Made by a program: the position numbers and the translations under genes
Assembly: GCA_943704415.1 (NCBI GenBank)
Contig: CALSCO010000253.1
Span: 1 to 64,000, forward strand
Source: Parvularia atlantis
Lineage: Eukaryota; Opisthokonta; Rotosphaerida
Direction: 5' to 3'
DNA length: 64,000 bases
The notes under the pieces: generated by a model
Told to the model about the DNA's origin: nothing
The model's input: only the letters and a program-made list of their open reading frames with translations
Database searches by the model: none
Shown: piece by piece, positions 26,927 to 37,691 of the stretch
Layout of the letters: the number at the start of each line of letters is the position of its first letter
Position numbering within the stretch: position 1 is the stretch's first letter

Positions 26927-29900
26927 ATGTCGGACGCGGCCGCGACGGCCGAGATCGCGCTGGTGCAGGTCCGCGAGGCGGCTGCGGCGGCGCTGCGCAC
27001 GGCGCGGGACGAGGCCGAGGCACATCGCCGGGCCGCCGAGCGCGCCGAGGCGCAGGCCGCGAAGCTGCAGGCGCTGCTGGCGGCCGAGGTGGAGCAGCGC
27101 AACGCAGAGGCCGCGCAGGTCGAGGACAAGGCGCGGCGGGTCAAGGACTGGGTGACGAAGAAGGTGCGGGCGGGTGCGAAGTACGTGCGCGGCCTGACGC
27201 ATCGGTGAGGGGGCGCGACAGGTCGCCGAGCTGGAGCAGCGCGCCATCGCCGACGGGCAGCAGGTCGTCGCCGCGACCGAACGCGCGCTCAAGGCCGAGC
27301 AGGGTGCGCCGCCTGCGCCTCGCGCGCGCACCGGGGCTGACGTGATCACACCACGCAGCGCTCGCCGCGGCCGAGGAGCAGCTCAAGGTGTGGGAGAAGC
27401 GCACACGCGCGGCCGAGACGCGCATGCACGAGCTTGAGCAGCAGCTGCGCGAGCTGTCGAGGCCGCCGCAGCGGCGCTCGGTGGTGTGTCGCTGCGGCTG
27501 CACAGAGCGTGCCCGCTCATGCACACTCGTGCGTATCCAGATCCCCACCGCAGCATTGGCGCCGCCCGTGACAGCGGCCGCCCCTCCAAAGCCCACCGTC
27601 GCGTCGCTGCGCACGCACGAGCCCGCGGCCGACGCCGGCGCTGCTGCTGCGCGTGCACCGCCGGCTGCCAAGGCGACGAGCCTGCTGACGCGCCAGCTCG
27701 CGAGTCAGGCGCGCGCGCGCGCGTGTGCTTTCTTGATTGCGTGGAAGCCCGCTGACGCGGAGAGCGCACGCAGGACCAGACCGAATACCAGGGGTACCTG
27801 TTCAAGCAGGGAGACAAGGTCAAGGTGTGGAAGCGGCGATACTTTGTGCTGCGGGTGCGGCGGCTGTACTACTACAAGTCGGCCGAGGTGCGCCCTGCCC
27901 CGCCTTGCCGCGCGTGGTGTGCCTGACGCGGGCGGAGCGCAGGAGTTTGGCGCGGGCGAGCTGCTCGGGTGCATCTCGCTGTCGGGCCTGCGCGGCGTGG
28001 CGCAGACCGAGGCCGCCGACAGCAAGCACCCGCACGTGTTTGAGATCCAGACGCCGCAGCGCACGTACGTCCTCGCGGCGGCGTCGCAGACGGAGCTGCG
28101 CGAGTGGATCCAGATTGTGCAGAACGTGATGAAGCGCAGCGTGCGTCGCGCCGAGGCCCGCTGCCGGTGGCGGGGTGTGGGCTCACGGTAGGACGCGCAG
28201 TCGGACTACTTTGTGCGCGCGCTCGACCAGCCCGTGGACGCGACGGCCGTGCAGGGCTGGCTGATCAAGCACAAGCGCGGTGCGCGGAGCGGCCCTATAT
28301 GTGCGTGCGCCTGACGCGCGTGCACGGCGCAGGCTTTTCCGTCTCGCGCTGGTTTGTGCTGCAGAAAAACGCGCTCGTGTTTTACCGCTCGCCGACGGTC
28401 TGCTCTGTGCGTGTGCGCGCGTAGCTGACGCCGAGGCCGCGCTGCACACAGGATCGCGCGCCGCTGGGCTCGATCCTGCTGGACGAGGCTGAGTCGGTCG
28501 AGGTGATCGACGCCGCAGACCAGTCGGATGCGGAGGTGCGTGTGCTGTGCACTGATGGCTGTCGCTCACACGCAACGCAGGACGCGGCGGGCGACCAGGA
28601 TGACCACGCGTTCTTCGCACTGCACATGCGCGCCGGCCGCCCGCGCGCGAACCAGACCGCCGCCGCGGCCGACGACTCGTACTACTTCGAGGCGCTGTCG
28701 CGGCAGGAGATGGAGAAATGGGTCTACTACCTGATGGTGCGCTGTGCCTGCCGCTGCACCAGGCATACTGCTCACAAAGAAGGGTGCCAGATCGCCGTGA
28801 ACGAAGACAGCGACAGCGGCACCGAGACCGAGCGGCTGCTGCACCGGCTCAGCCTGCGGTCGACCACGCCGCTCGACCCGACGCCGTTCTACGGGCAGCA
28901 CGGCATGCTCGCGTTCCAGAAGGCAAGGCGCGGGCCGCACGCCGCCCGCCTCTCTGTGCTCACGCGTGCGCGCACGCGCGCTGCAGGACCCGCTCACCGC
29001 GCCGCTCACGACGCTGTCGTCGGACAGGCTCAGAACCGAGGCCCTGGAGCTGTTCAAGGGTGTGCTGGCGCGCGTGTGTCGGCGTGGCCATCAACCACGT
29101 GCGCGCAGCAATCCAGATGTACAGCAGCACTGTGATCGACCAGAAGGGCGTCGACTACCACGTCGCGCTGGCGCAGTCGATCGTGCGAAAGGGTATTGCC
29201 GAGCTCGAGCTGCGCAACGAGATCTACCTGCAGCTGATCAAACAGACGGTCAACCAGCCGTACCCCAACAGCGCCCTCACGATCCAGTCGTGGCACCTCA
29301 TCGCGCTCATCTGCGGCGTCTTCCTGCCCACGCGCCTTGTGCTGCCGTACCTGCGCCTGCACCTGAAGCGGTGCGTCGCTGGGCTCGCATGGCGGCCTCT
29401 CTCACACGCGCGGCAGGAGCGCGACCAAGGAGACCACCGTGGGCACGTACGCCAAGTACGCCGAGAAGGCGCTCGAGGACGTGCTGCGAGTGGGCGAGCG
29501 GCAGAGCGTCCCGTCGCGCTTCGAGCTGTCGTCGATCATGTTGGTGCGCAAGGTGCAGCGGCAGCCCTGGGCGTGCTGGTGACACGGGCGTGCAGATCCA
29601 GGACATGCCCGTGCAGCGCGTCGACGCGCCCTTCGTGCTTGACGTGACGGTCGTGACGGGCGAGACGGTGGAGGTGCGGTTCGGCGTGGCCGACACCGTG
29701 CGCGACGTGCAAGGTGCGCGCATTGGAGGCACATGTATGTGCCAGGAGGGCTGACACGGCGGCAGCCGCGGTGATGACGCACCTGGGCCTTGAGCCGATC
29801 GTGACGCACCCGACCGAGTACGGCGTGTTCATGAACCACCCGCAGCGCCTCAGCATGGGTGCGCGCACCCCATTCGTGACCGTGGCGGACGCCTGCTCAC

Positions 29901-31357
29901 GCGCGGGCAACGCGCCCCAGAGCTGTACCTGCTGCCGCAGGAGCGCGTCGTCTCGGCCCTGTCGTACTACGACGAGCAGCGCAAGGTGCTCGCGCCGGCG
30001 AACGATGGGGCTGGTGTATCCCGTTCTGGGCCGGTCGTGGTGCGCGCGCACACGCCGCCACATGCCGCAGGCTGCCGGCTCACCGGGTGTTGCAGTCGCT
30101 GCGCGACGACGTGCGCCGGCAGGCTGTCGCTGTGAACCTGACGTTGAAGCTGTGGGTGCGCCTGTGCCTGCCCGCGGCGGCGGTGCATGTGAGCGCGACC
30201 GACACGCGGCACAGATCGTCGCGGTCGAGAACCCGCCCATGTCAAGCATCGGCGCAACGGCCCTCACAGCGGTCGACTTTGGCGCGAGCGGTCCGGCCGA
30301 CGCGTGGTACAAGCGCGCGTCGACGAGCGAGCGTGCGTTCCTGTTTGCGCAGATCAACGACGAGGTGCGCCGCGTGGTGCGCGCTGCCGCATGAGCGCCC
30401 ACCACGCGCGCGTGGCGAGCAGATCGTACACGGGCGCTTCCCCGCGAACCAAGACGCGGCTGCGGCGCTCGCGGCGCTGCAGGCCCAGGTCGAGTGGGGC
30501 GACCACTTCCCGCTGGTCGAGAGCCTGGAGCAGCACAAGCTGATGTGCGTGGGCGACGGCGTGCTTCGTGACGCGCGGGAGCTGACGCACTGTGAGCGCA
30601 GCGCCGTGATCGACCGCTTCTTTCCGGCCAAGAGCCGCCCCGCCGCGCCAGCCGAGACGCAGCGGCTGTGCGCGCTCATCAGCAGCAAGTGGGCGCAGCT
30701 GCGGCACCGCGCGCCGGTCGAGTGCATGGCCGTGTACTTTGCGCACGTGAGCCACTGGCCGCTCTGGGGCAGCGCCTGGGTCGAGGCCGTGCAACAGTTC
30801 TCGGACAAGATCCCGCAGCGCGTGTTGCTCGCCGTGCGCTACAGCGGGCTGTACGTGGTCGACCCGAAGACGCTCGTGCGTGCTTGTGCGGTCCGTGCGG
30901 TGTCGCTGCGCCGGCTGACGCGGTGCCCGCTCGCAGGCCGTCTACGCCACGTTCAGCTTCAAGCAGCTCACGACCTTTGGCAACAGCAACGACAGTCTGT
31001 TCTCTGTCATCGTCGACAAGAAGCCCCTCGGCGGGTTCCAGAAGATCACCTTTCGCCTCGAGTGGGGGGTGCGGCGGCTGCTTTTGATGCCAGCCAGGGC
31101 TGAGCGCCTCCGTGCCAGGCCGCGCAGCTCACCCAGCGCGTCAGCGCCTACATCAACGCGATCCTGCGCAGCCTCGGCGCCGACTCGTTCGCCGCGCGCA
31201 TCCAGCAGTCGAGCGTGCTGGAGGAGACGGCGGCGCGCGCCGGCAACGCGCGGTGCGTCGCGCGGCCGCAGCAGTCGGAAAGCGCTGACACGTTTGCGTG
31301 CCCGCCAGGTCGCCGCCAAACGCAGTCTCGCGCACGGACTTTTACGCCCTTAGCTGA
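26927..31357 (+). CDS. Coiled-coil, PH-PH-MyTH4-FERM protein (PLEKHH/MAX-1 type)
   Basis: Motor-less MyTH4-FERM protein likely linking membrane phosphoinositides to the cytoskeleton. The N-terminal coiled coil starts MSDAAATAEIALVQVREAAA and continues over three exons. PH1: YQGYLFKQGDKVKVWKRRYF...TELREWIQIVQNVMKR. PH2: VQGWLIKHKRG, SRWFVLQKNALVFYRSP, YYFEALSRQEMEKWVYYLM. MyTH4: ALAQSIVRKGIAELELRNEI, YLQLIKQTVNQPYPNSALTI, LICGVFLPTRLVLPYLRLHL. FERM: VQIQDMPVQRVDAPFVLDVT, HPTEYGVFMNHPQRLS, LYLLPQERVVSALSYYDEQR, WVRLCLPAAA, and the F3 lobe LLAVRYSGLYVVDP, VYATFSFKQLTTFG. The final exon is joined in phase to end RTDFYALS at 31357. This order is that of PLEKHH1/2 and MAX-1, best known from animals. 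Confidence 0.88.
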
Positions 31358-31364
31358 TCTGAAC

Positions 31365-31370
31365 TGTACA
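31365..31370. terminator. Shared TGTACA palindrome between convergent genes
   Basis: The hexamer sits in the 44 bp between the stop of the MyTH4-FERM gene (31357) and that of the radical-SAM-like gene (31402). Being palindromic it offers UGUA to both transcripts. Function inferred only. Confidence 0.35.
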
Positions 31371-31401
31371 CGCTCTGCCACCGCCCGTGCTCCTGCGTCC
31401 G

Positions 31402-33169
31402 TCACAAACACAGCCCCGGCAGCACGCCTTCCAGCCCCTGCGCCACGCACGCCGCCGAGCACTGCGGGCAGCGCTTGATGTCTGCAGCGCGTGAGTGAGC
31501 AGCAGCGCGCGCCGCGCGGGCACGCCGCACCGAGGCAACCCACGTCCATGCTCTGGCGCACGAGCACAAACTGGAGGTCGCGCGAGACGCGCGCGGCGAC
31601 GTCGGCCTTGTCCTGCGCCGCGCGGTCCGCACGTGCGCAACATCGGGGGCCAAGCCGCGCGCACCTTGTCGGTCAAGTAGGCGAGCAGGTCGGGCGGCGC
31701 GGCGCTGCCGGAGCGGCCGGGCCGGTCGGCGCGCCAACAGGCGGCCAGGAGACGTCGCAGGCGCAGGCCCGTGAACAGTCCGAGGTCTACGGTCGTGCTC
31801 GTGGCGGTGGCCTTGACGGCGCCTGCGAGCGTCTCAAGGAGCGGCAGCAGGCCCTCGTACAGCTTGCCGACGTCGAGCAGGCGCCCGACCGGCACGGCGC
31901 TGAGCACGGGCGTGTTTACGAGCACCGTCGCGACGCCACAACCGGCCGAGGGCCGCAGGCTGAACGCGCCCGCGCCAAACATCGCCACGAACGGCTCCAG
32001 CGCACCCGCGATCGGCAGCGGGAAGAAGTCGTCGGGGCCGAGCGCGCCGGCGGTGGCGCACTGCAGCTCCAGCAGCAGCGAGAAGATGTCGACCGTTTCG
32101 TCGGGCGCGGCGGGCTGCGATGGGTCTTGCGCGGCCGTCGCGGGCTCGCGCTGCGTGTGCCGCATGACGGCCGCCAGCGGCCGTTCCGTCGTGAGCATGA
32201 TGGCCCGCACGAGCCCACGCCTACTCATCAGGAATGGCAGCAACTGCCGCCGCGGCGGCCGTCAGCGGATGTGGCACTGCGGCGAGTGGACGCGCGGCAC
32301 CTGCGCGAGGTCGGGCCAGGGCTGCTCGACGTTGAGCGTGAGGATGACCTGGATTTGTTGGAACTGCAGCGCCTGCTCGAGGAACTGCTGCAGCTCGGTC
32401 ATGCACAGTTCCTCGTCGCCGCGCTTGAGGTAGTACCTGCCGGTGCTGCGCGTGAGCGAACGGACAATCCAGAGCGTGCAAGAACGCACTTGACGGCCGG
32501 GTACGCGCGCGGCGACAGAAAGACCGAGTCGGGCAGCTTGCACAGCCCGAGCAGGCGGTCAAACGAGGCCTCGACCAGGAGCGGGCTCGGCCAGGGCAGC
32601 GCGGCCTCAACGAGGCGCAGCTTGTGGTTGAGCTCGGCCACATCGTCTGCCAGGCGGCCCTGCGCGCACAGCACGAAGCCGCGCCCGGCCGGATGCAGCT
32701 GCACGAGCCGCGCGACGTCAGTGCGCAGCTGCTCGTCCGGCACAAACGCCCCGTCGGCCCACACGGCGCAGTCGAGCACGGCCGGGCGGCACGGCGGCAG
32801 GGGCTGGCCCGTGCGGGCCTGCTGCCGCGCGAGCAGCGCGTCGGCGGTGGCACGCGCGTCGCTGAGGCGCAGCGCTGTTGGCTCGCGCGCAGGCGGCAGC
32901 CGGAACGCGAGCTGGCGGCGGAAGAAGGCCGCGTCGGCGCAGTAGAGTACGTTGTGGTGGCCGTGGACGGGGCAGCGGATCGACAGCACGACCTCGCGCC
33001 CGCCGCGGTCGACCACGGCCGCGTCGCGCCACAGCAGGCCCTGGCGATCGACCGCGGTGCAGCGCAGGCACAGCGCCCACGTGCGGTACAGCACGACGCT
33101 CTGGCGACGCGCGGGCGCGTGAGAGAGCGCGAGGACGCGCGCCGTCACGCTACGCACCACCGCGGCCAT
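31402..33169 (-). CDS. Degenerate radical-SAM-like protein
   Basis: Exon order and motifs follow uncharacterised radical-SAM proteins of the pterin dimethyltransferase-like group, but the catalytic residues are missing. The N-terminal part (YRTWALCLRCTAVDRQGLLW, VVLSIRCPVHGHHNVLYCAD) matches the family's CxxC...CpeHG domain. Where the family has CxxxCxxC, this protein reads LLVEASFDRLLGLCKLPDSV. Where it has SGGEPTLHPDL, this reads VILTLNVEQPWPDLAQ, joined by splicing to LLPFLMSRRGLVRAIMLTTE. The C-terminal block (DDFFPLPIAGALEPFVAMFG, GCGVATVLVN) and the ending FVLVRQSMDVGCLDIKRCPQ followed by a Cys cluster also fit. It probably does not bind an iron-sulphur cluster at the canonical site. 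The assignment is by pattern only. Confidence 0.55.
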
Positions 33170-33215
33170 TGCTGCATGACAGTCTGCGGCGCCACGTCTT
33201 TTCGCGCGGCCAGCC
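33170..33215. promoter_or_regulatory. Bidirectional promoter spacer (radical-SAM-like / TAF5)
   Basis: The two divergent start codons are 46 bp apart. The spacer (gctgcatgacagtctgcggcgcc...) shows no TATA box. Confidence 0.5.
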
Positions 33216-36010
33216 ATGAAGGAGGCCGACCTCGACAAGGTCGTGCTGCAGTACCTGCAGAAGCGCGGCTTCCGCGGCGCCGAGAACGCGCTGCGCGCCG
33301 AGGCGGAGCTGGACGAGCTCGCGTTTGAGGTGCGGTGGTGCGGTGCCGCCACGCGTGCTGCCCCCCCCCCCCCCCCCCCCCCCCTGACGTGTGCGCGCGC
33401 GACAAGCTCAACGCCGAGGATGAGGCGAGCGTGTCCAACTACATCCTCTTCCACAGCGCCAACGACAACAACCCGCGCGTGCACGACGAGAGCTTCCGCA
33501 GCCTGGCCGCGTGGATCGACGACTCGCTCGACATGTACAAGGTGCGTGCGCTTTGCGCCGCTTGCCGCCGCCCCAGCCAACGGCGGCGGTCCGCGCAGGC
33601 CGAGCTGCGCGCCGTGCTGTACCCGCTCTTCCTGCACCTGTTCCTGGACCTCGTGTCCAAGGGCCTGAACGCGGAGGGCACGTGGCGCGTGCGCGCGCGT
33701 GCTGCCGGTTGACGGTGTTGGTGCAGCGCGCACGTTCATGCAGCAGCACAAGGGCGAGTTTATGGAGCGGCACGGCGCCGACATTGCGCGGCTCGAGGCC
33801 GTGACGGACGCACACGTGAACGAGAGCGAGGTCGTGGCCAGGTACCGCGCGTTCAAGTATGGCGTGCGGATGTGCGCCTACTCGTTTGAGCTCCTGCTGT
33901 CGTTCCTGCAAGACCGCCACTTTACGCTGCTCCTGCGCCTGCTGAACCAGCACGTCAACATCGAGGGCGCGCGCGGCGCCGTATGCACGTGTCGCATTCG
34001 GTTTGCTGACATCGCGCGGCCGCGCAGTGTTCTCGGGCCCGCCGCAGGCGATCGTCGAGGACGCGGGCCTCGTGCCCGCCTCGGTGCACGCCGCGGGCGC
34101 GCCAAACGGCCAGGCGGGCGGGTCAGACGCGGCGGCCGCCGCCGGCCCAGCGCCGCCGGTGACGGTCGAGTCGATCAACGCGCAGCCGATCATGTGGGGC
34201 CACATCGAGCTCGACCCATACGTATGCGCGCGCGCTGGCACACGCGAGGATGGCTGGCTCACGCGCGCAACGCAGGCCGACAAGAAGAAGGAGCAGGACC
34301 CGGCCAAGAAGGTGCGCCAGGCCGAGATCGCCGCCGCCGCGCCGCCGGCCGACCGCATCCCGCGCCCGACCACGTGCGCCGCGCGCCCTCCTCGGCATGT
34401 GCACCGCGCCTGACGCGACAGTGGCGCGCAGGCGCGAGGAGGACAAGATGATCGAGGGCTACACGCTCGAGGACCTGCGGCACATGGTCTCGCTGGGGCC
34501 ATCGGCGCTGCCATCGATCTGCTGCTACACGTTCCACAACGCACAGGACACACTCTCGTCTATCTCGCTCTCGCACGACACGACGTGGATGGCCAGCGGG
34601 TACAGCGACTCGTCCATTCACGTGCACAACCTGAAGGGGGTGCGGCCACCGCGTGCCCTCCCCCTTCCGCCGCGGTGCAGAGTGCTCACGGGGCGCGCGA
34701 CAGGACACGATCAAGACCGTCAAGAGCGGCGTCGACCTCATGACGCAGACGGTGCCGCCCGGTGCGACGCTCAGCCAGTTTCAAATCGACACGGGCAAGA
34801 GCTCTGCCAAGATGGCGCGTCTGCCAGGCACAGAGGCCGCAGTGGCGTGCTGACAGCCGCGCGCGACGCAGTCGGGCCACTGTGGGCCGGTGTACGGAAC
34901 GTCGTTCAGCCACGACAACCGCTTCCTTCTGAGCTGTGCCGAGGACGGGACAGGTGCGCCGGGCCACAGCGCGTGTGTGCCGCTCATGAGCGTGCGTGAC
35001 GCGGCAGCGCGGCTGTGGTCGCTCGACACGCTCGCCAACGTGGTCGCGTACCGCGGGCACAACTACCCGGTCTGGGACTGCGACTTTTCGCCGTTCTCGT
35101 TCTACTTTGCGACGGGCTCGTACGACCGCACGGCGCGCCTGTGGTCGTGCGACCACGTGCACCCGCTGCGCATCTTTGCGGGGCACCTGTCGGACGTGGA
35201 CGTGCGTGCGGCGCGGCGATCGTTACCAGCGCGCCGCTCACGGCAGCGCGCGCAGGCGGTCAAGTTCCACCCGAACGCAAACTACCTCGCGACGGGCTCG
35301 TCGGACCGGACAGGTACGCTCGGCTGCGCGTCGCGCGCACACCCCACGCCTGCCGAGCCACCGCCGCGGCAGTGCGCCTTTGGGACGTGCAGAAGGGCTC
35401 ACCGGCACGCGTGTTCCTCGGGCACACGGCGCCCGTGCACGCGCTCGCGTTCAGCCCAGACGGGCGCTACCTGGCCTCGGGCGGCGAGGACGCGACCGTG
35501 TGCGTGTGGGATCTGGCATCGGGCAAGCGGCTGCGCCGGCTCACGGGCCACAAGTGCGTGTGAAGGCGTCCGTGCGCGCGCGGTCAGCTCACAGCCGCGC
35601 AGAGGGGTCGTGTACTCGCTCAGCTTCTCGTACGACGGCACGGTCATTGCGTCGGGCTCGTCCGACTGCACCGTGCGCGTGTGGGACGCGTCCAAGATCG
35701 CCACGGGCGCCAAGACCGAGCCGACAACCGCGTCCGCGCTGGCAGCCGCTGACGGGTGTGCCGGCCCTCACGCGCAAACTCGCGACACGGCGCGCTCACC
35801 TGACGCTGGCAGGGCACCAAGGGACGGCGCAGGCGCAGGCGCAGGCGCAGGCGCAGGCGAGCTGCTCGCGACGTTCCGCACGAAGAACACGCCCGTGCAG
35901 CTGGTGCGCCGCGTGCCGGTCCCTTTGTGGCTGTGCGCTGACCGCGCGTGGCGCAGGCGCGGTTCACGCATCGCAACATCCTCCTTGTCGCGGGCGCGTA
36001 CACGTTGTGA
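33216..36010 (+). CDS. TAF5: TFIID/SAGA subunit TAF5
   Basis: WD40 scaffold of TFIID. The N-terminal LisH exon MKEADLDKVVLQYLQKRGFR is followed by the TAF5 NTD2 helices (SVSNYILFHSANDN, SFRSLAAWIDDSLDMYK, AELRAVLYPLFLHLFLDLVS, ARTFMQQHKGEFMERHGADI, YSFELLLSFLQDRHFTLLLR, LLNQHVNIEG). A linker leads to the WD repeats: ICCYTFHNAQDTLSSISLSH, SGHCGPVYGTSFSHDNRFLL, YRGHNYPVWDCDFSPFSFYF, ATGSYDRTARLWSCD, AVKFHPNANYLATGSSDRT, VRLWDVQKGSPARVFLGHTA, ASGGEDATVCVWDLASGKRL, YSLSFSYDGTVIASGSSDCT. It ends LLVAGAYTL at 36010. Introns are many. The first contains a C24 homopolymer directly before its CTGAC branch site. Confidence 0.94.
33361..33384 (+). repeat. 24-base C homopolymer in TAF5 intron 1
   Basis: The run directly precedes CTGAC, the branch-site-like motif, and a short stretch to the 3' splice site. 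Other introns of the window also carry homopolymers (C10 in the carboxypeptidase gene near 39870-39879). Confidence 0.95.
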
Positions 36011-36038
36011 TCATTGGTCGGGAAGCTGTGGCGCGCGT

Positions 36039-37672
36039 TTACTGAGCATGGCAGCGGGGGAGAGCGTCGCGGCGGCGCACCGTCAGCTCGGCCCTGATCC
36101 AGACTTCTTTGGCGCGCAGCAGCGAGAACGTGTTGTCGAGCTCGACGCGCAGCACGCCCGCGTGCGCGCACACGGTCGTGCCCTCGACGATGTCGTGGTC
36201 CTTGCCGACCTGCGTCCCGCGCGCGAGCTCGACCGGCTCGGTGTCGTTCGGCGCGAGCACGACGGCGTACGAGATATCATGCGCGGCCACGACAAAGCGC
36301 CACTGCGGCGCACCGGTGAGCACCGCAGAGCACGCACACCGCACCGCACCGTGGCAGTCACGCCGGCCACCGGCACTGCGACCTCGTGCGAGGCCTTGGA
36401 GCGCGCGGCGACGTGCACGCGCTGGTAGCCCTGCGAGCGCCGCTTGTCACACGCTTGTCAACAGCAGACAAACGCGCGTGCGCACCTCCTCCTCCCACGT
36501 CACGGCCGTTCGGTACTCGCTGCGCGGCACCTCACCTGGTGGCGCACTTTGGGCGGCCGCGCTGCACAGGCGTCACACGCACCGCCAACGGGCACAAGGA
36601 CCGAGCAGACGTCGTCTGGCGCGCGCAGCTGTCCGCCGTAGCAGACGGGCAGCTCGCTTGCGTCAATCTCCTTGAGCAGATCATCGCGCCAGTCTGCGCC
36701 GCAAAATTGGAACTTGCGCACCTGCGCGACACGTCGTGAGCCGCAGTGCGCACGCGCGTCAGACGTGCGCACGACCATGTTCTCGTCGAAGAAGCCCTTG
36801 ATCATGTTCCAGCCGATCCTACCGCGCTCGCGTCAGAGCGCACGCCACGGAGGCTCGCGCGCGGCGCACTGCAGCAGACGCGGCTGCGGCACGTTGACGA
36901 TGAAGCATTTTTCGAGCTGCTCCGGGTAGTTGTCTGTGCGCGCCGTTTTTTTTTTTTTTTTTTGGCCGACTGCGCACGCGCGCATGCACGCTCTCCTCAC
37001 CAGCCAGCAGTGTCATCATCTCGCGGAAGAGCGAGAGGAAGAGCGGGCGCATGTGCCGCACGCCCGCGCCCTTAAGGTCCTGGATCAGCAAGATGCGCGC
37101 CGGCACGCCCGGGTCAGCCTCGCGCAGCTCGCGCATGCGTTGGCCCAGGCGCTCCGTGTTCCACATCCTGCGCACGCACATTGAGCGGTCGTAGCGCAGC
37201 CGGGAGGTCCGCCGCACGCCACCAGAAGCGCAGCAGCTCGGCGCGGCTTGTCGCGTGCATCATCCCGGCGTAGTCGGCCGCGCCGAAGCGGTCCACGAGC
37301 ACGACGTGCCCGCGACGCCCGCGCCCGCACATGCCGCTGGGAAAGTAGCGCTGGAGCACGTCGGGCGGGGTGTAGTCGCGCACGATCGTGTCGGCGCCGA
37401 CGCGCCTGCGCCACGCGAGCGAGTGTTCCTGCAGGCGGAGGTTAGCGCGCGGATCTGTGCGGTCGGCAGGGCGCACGAGCATCTCGGCCGCTCGCTCCAC
37501 GTCCATCCGGCGCGCGCGAAGCCAGCGCATCAGCATCTCGTCCGTGCGCTCCCACGCGGGCCGCTCAACCAGCAGCGCCTGACAGCGCGTCAGACACGCC
37601 CGCGACGCCGCCGAAACAGCGCACCGCGACGCGCAGCCTGAACGACGCGAGTGCCTGCGCCTCGTTATCCAT
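36039..37672 (-). CDS. SEC14 (CRAL-TRIO) lipid-transfer protein with GOLD domain
   Basis: Phosphatidylinositol-transfer-like protein. The N-terminal CRAL-TRIO-N helices ([40 protein letters not shown]) lead to the lipid-binding core ([80 protein letters not shown]) and the end of the lobe (ELPVCYGG). A beta-rich C-terminal segment ([75 protein letters not shown]) is a GOLD domain, as in SEC14L proteins. Stop TAA at 36039, 28 bp from the TAF5 stop. An intron near 36946-36963 carries a T18/A18 run. Confidence 0.87.
36946..36963. repeat. 18-base T homopolymer in SEC14-GOLD intron
   Basis: On the gene's own strand it is A18 just before the intron's 3' end (cggcgcgcacag), so it does not act as a pyrimidine tract. 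Confidence 0.9.
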
Positions 37673-37691
37673 CTCGAAAGTCGACGAAAGT
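37673..37691. promoter_or_regulatory. 19 bp between divergent start codons
   Basis: The SEC14-GOLD ATG (minus, 37672) and the carboxypeptidase ATG (plus, 37692) are separated by ctcgaaagtcgacgaaagt-like sequence containing two cgaaag boxes. Any core promoter must overlap coding sequence. Confidence 0.5.

Noticed and set aside
31491-32945. A 484-codon plus-strand open frame opposite the radical-SAM-like gene
   Set aside because: Composition is Arg/Ala/Gln noise with no recognisable motif. The minus strand carries ordered family motifs joined by proper introns.
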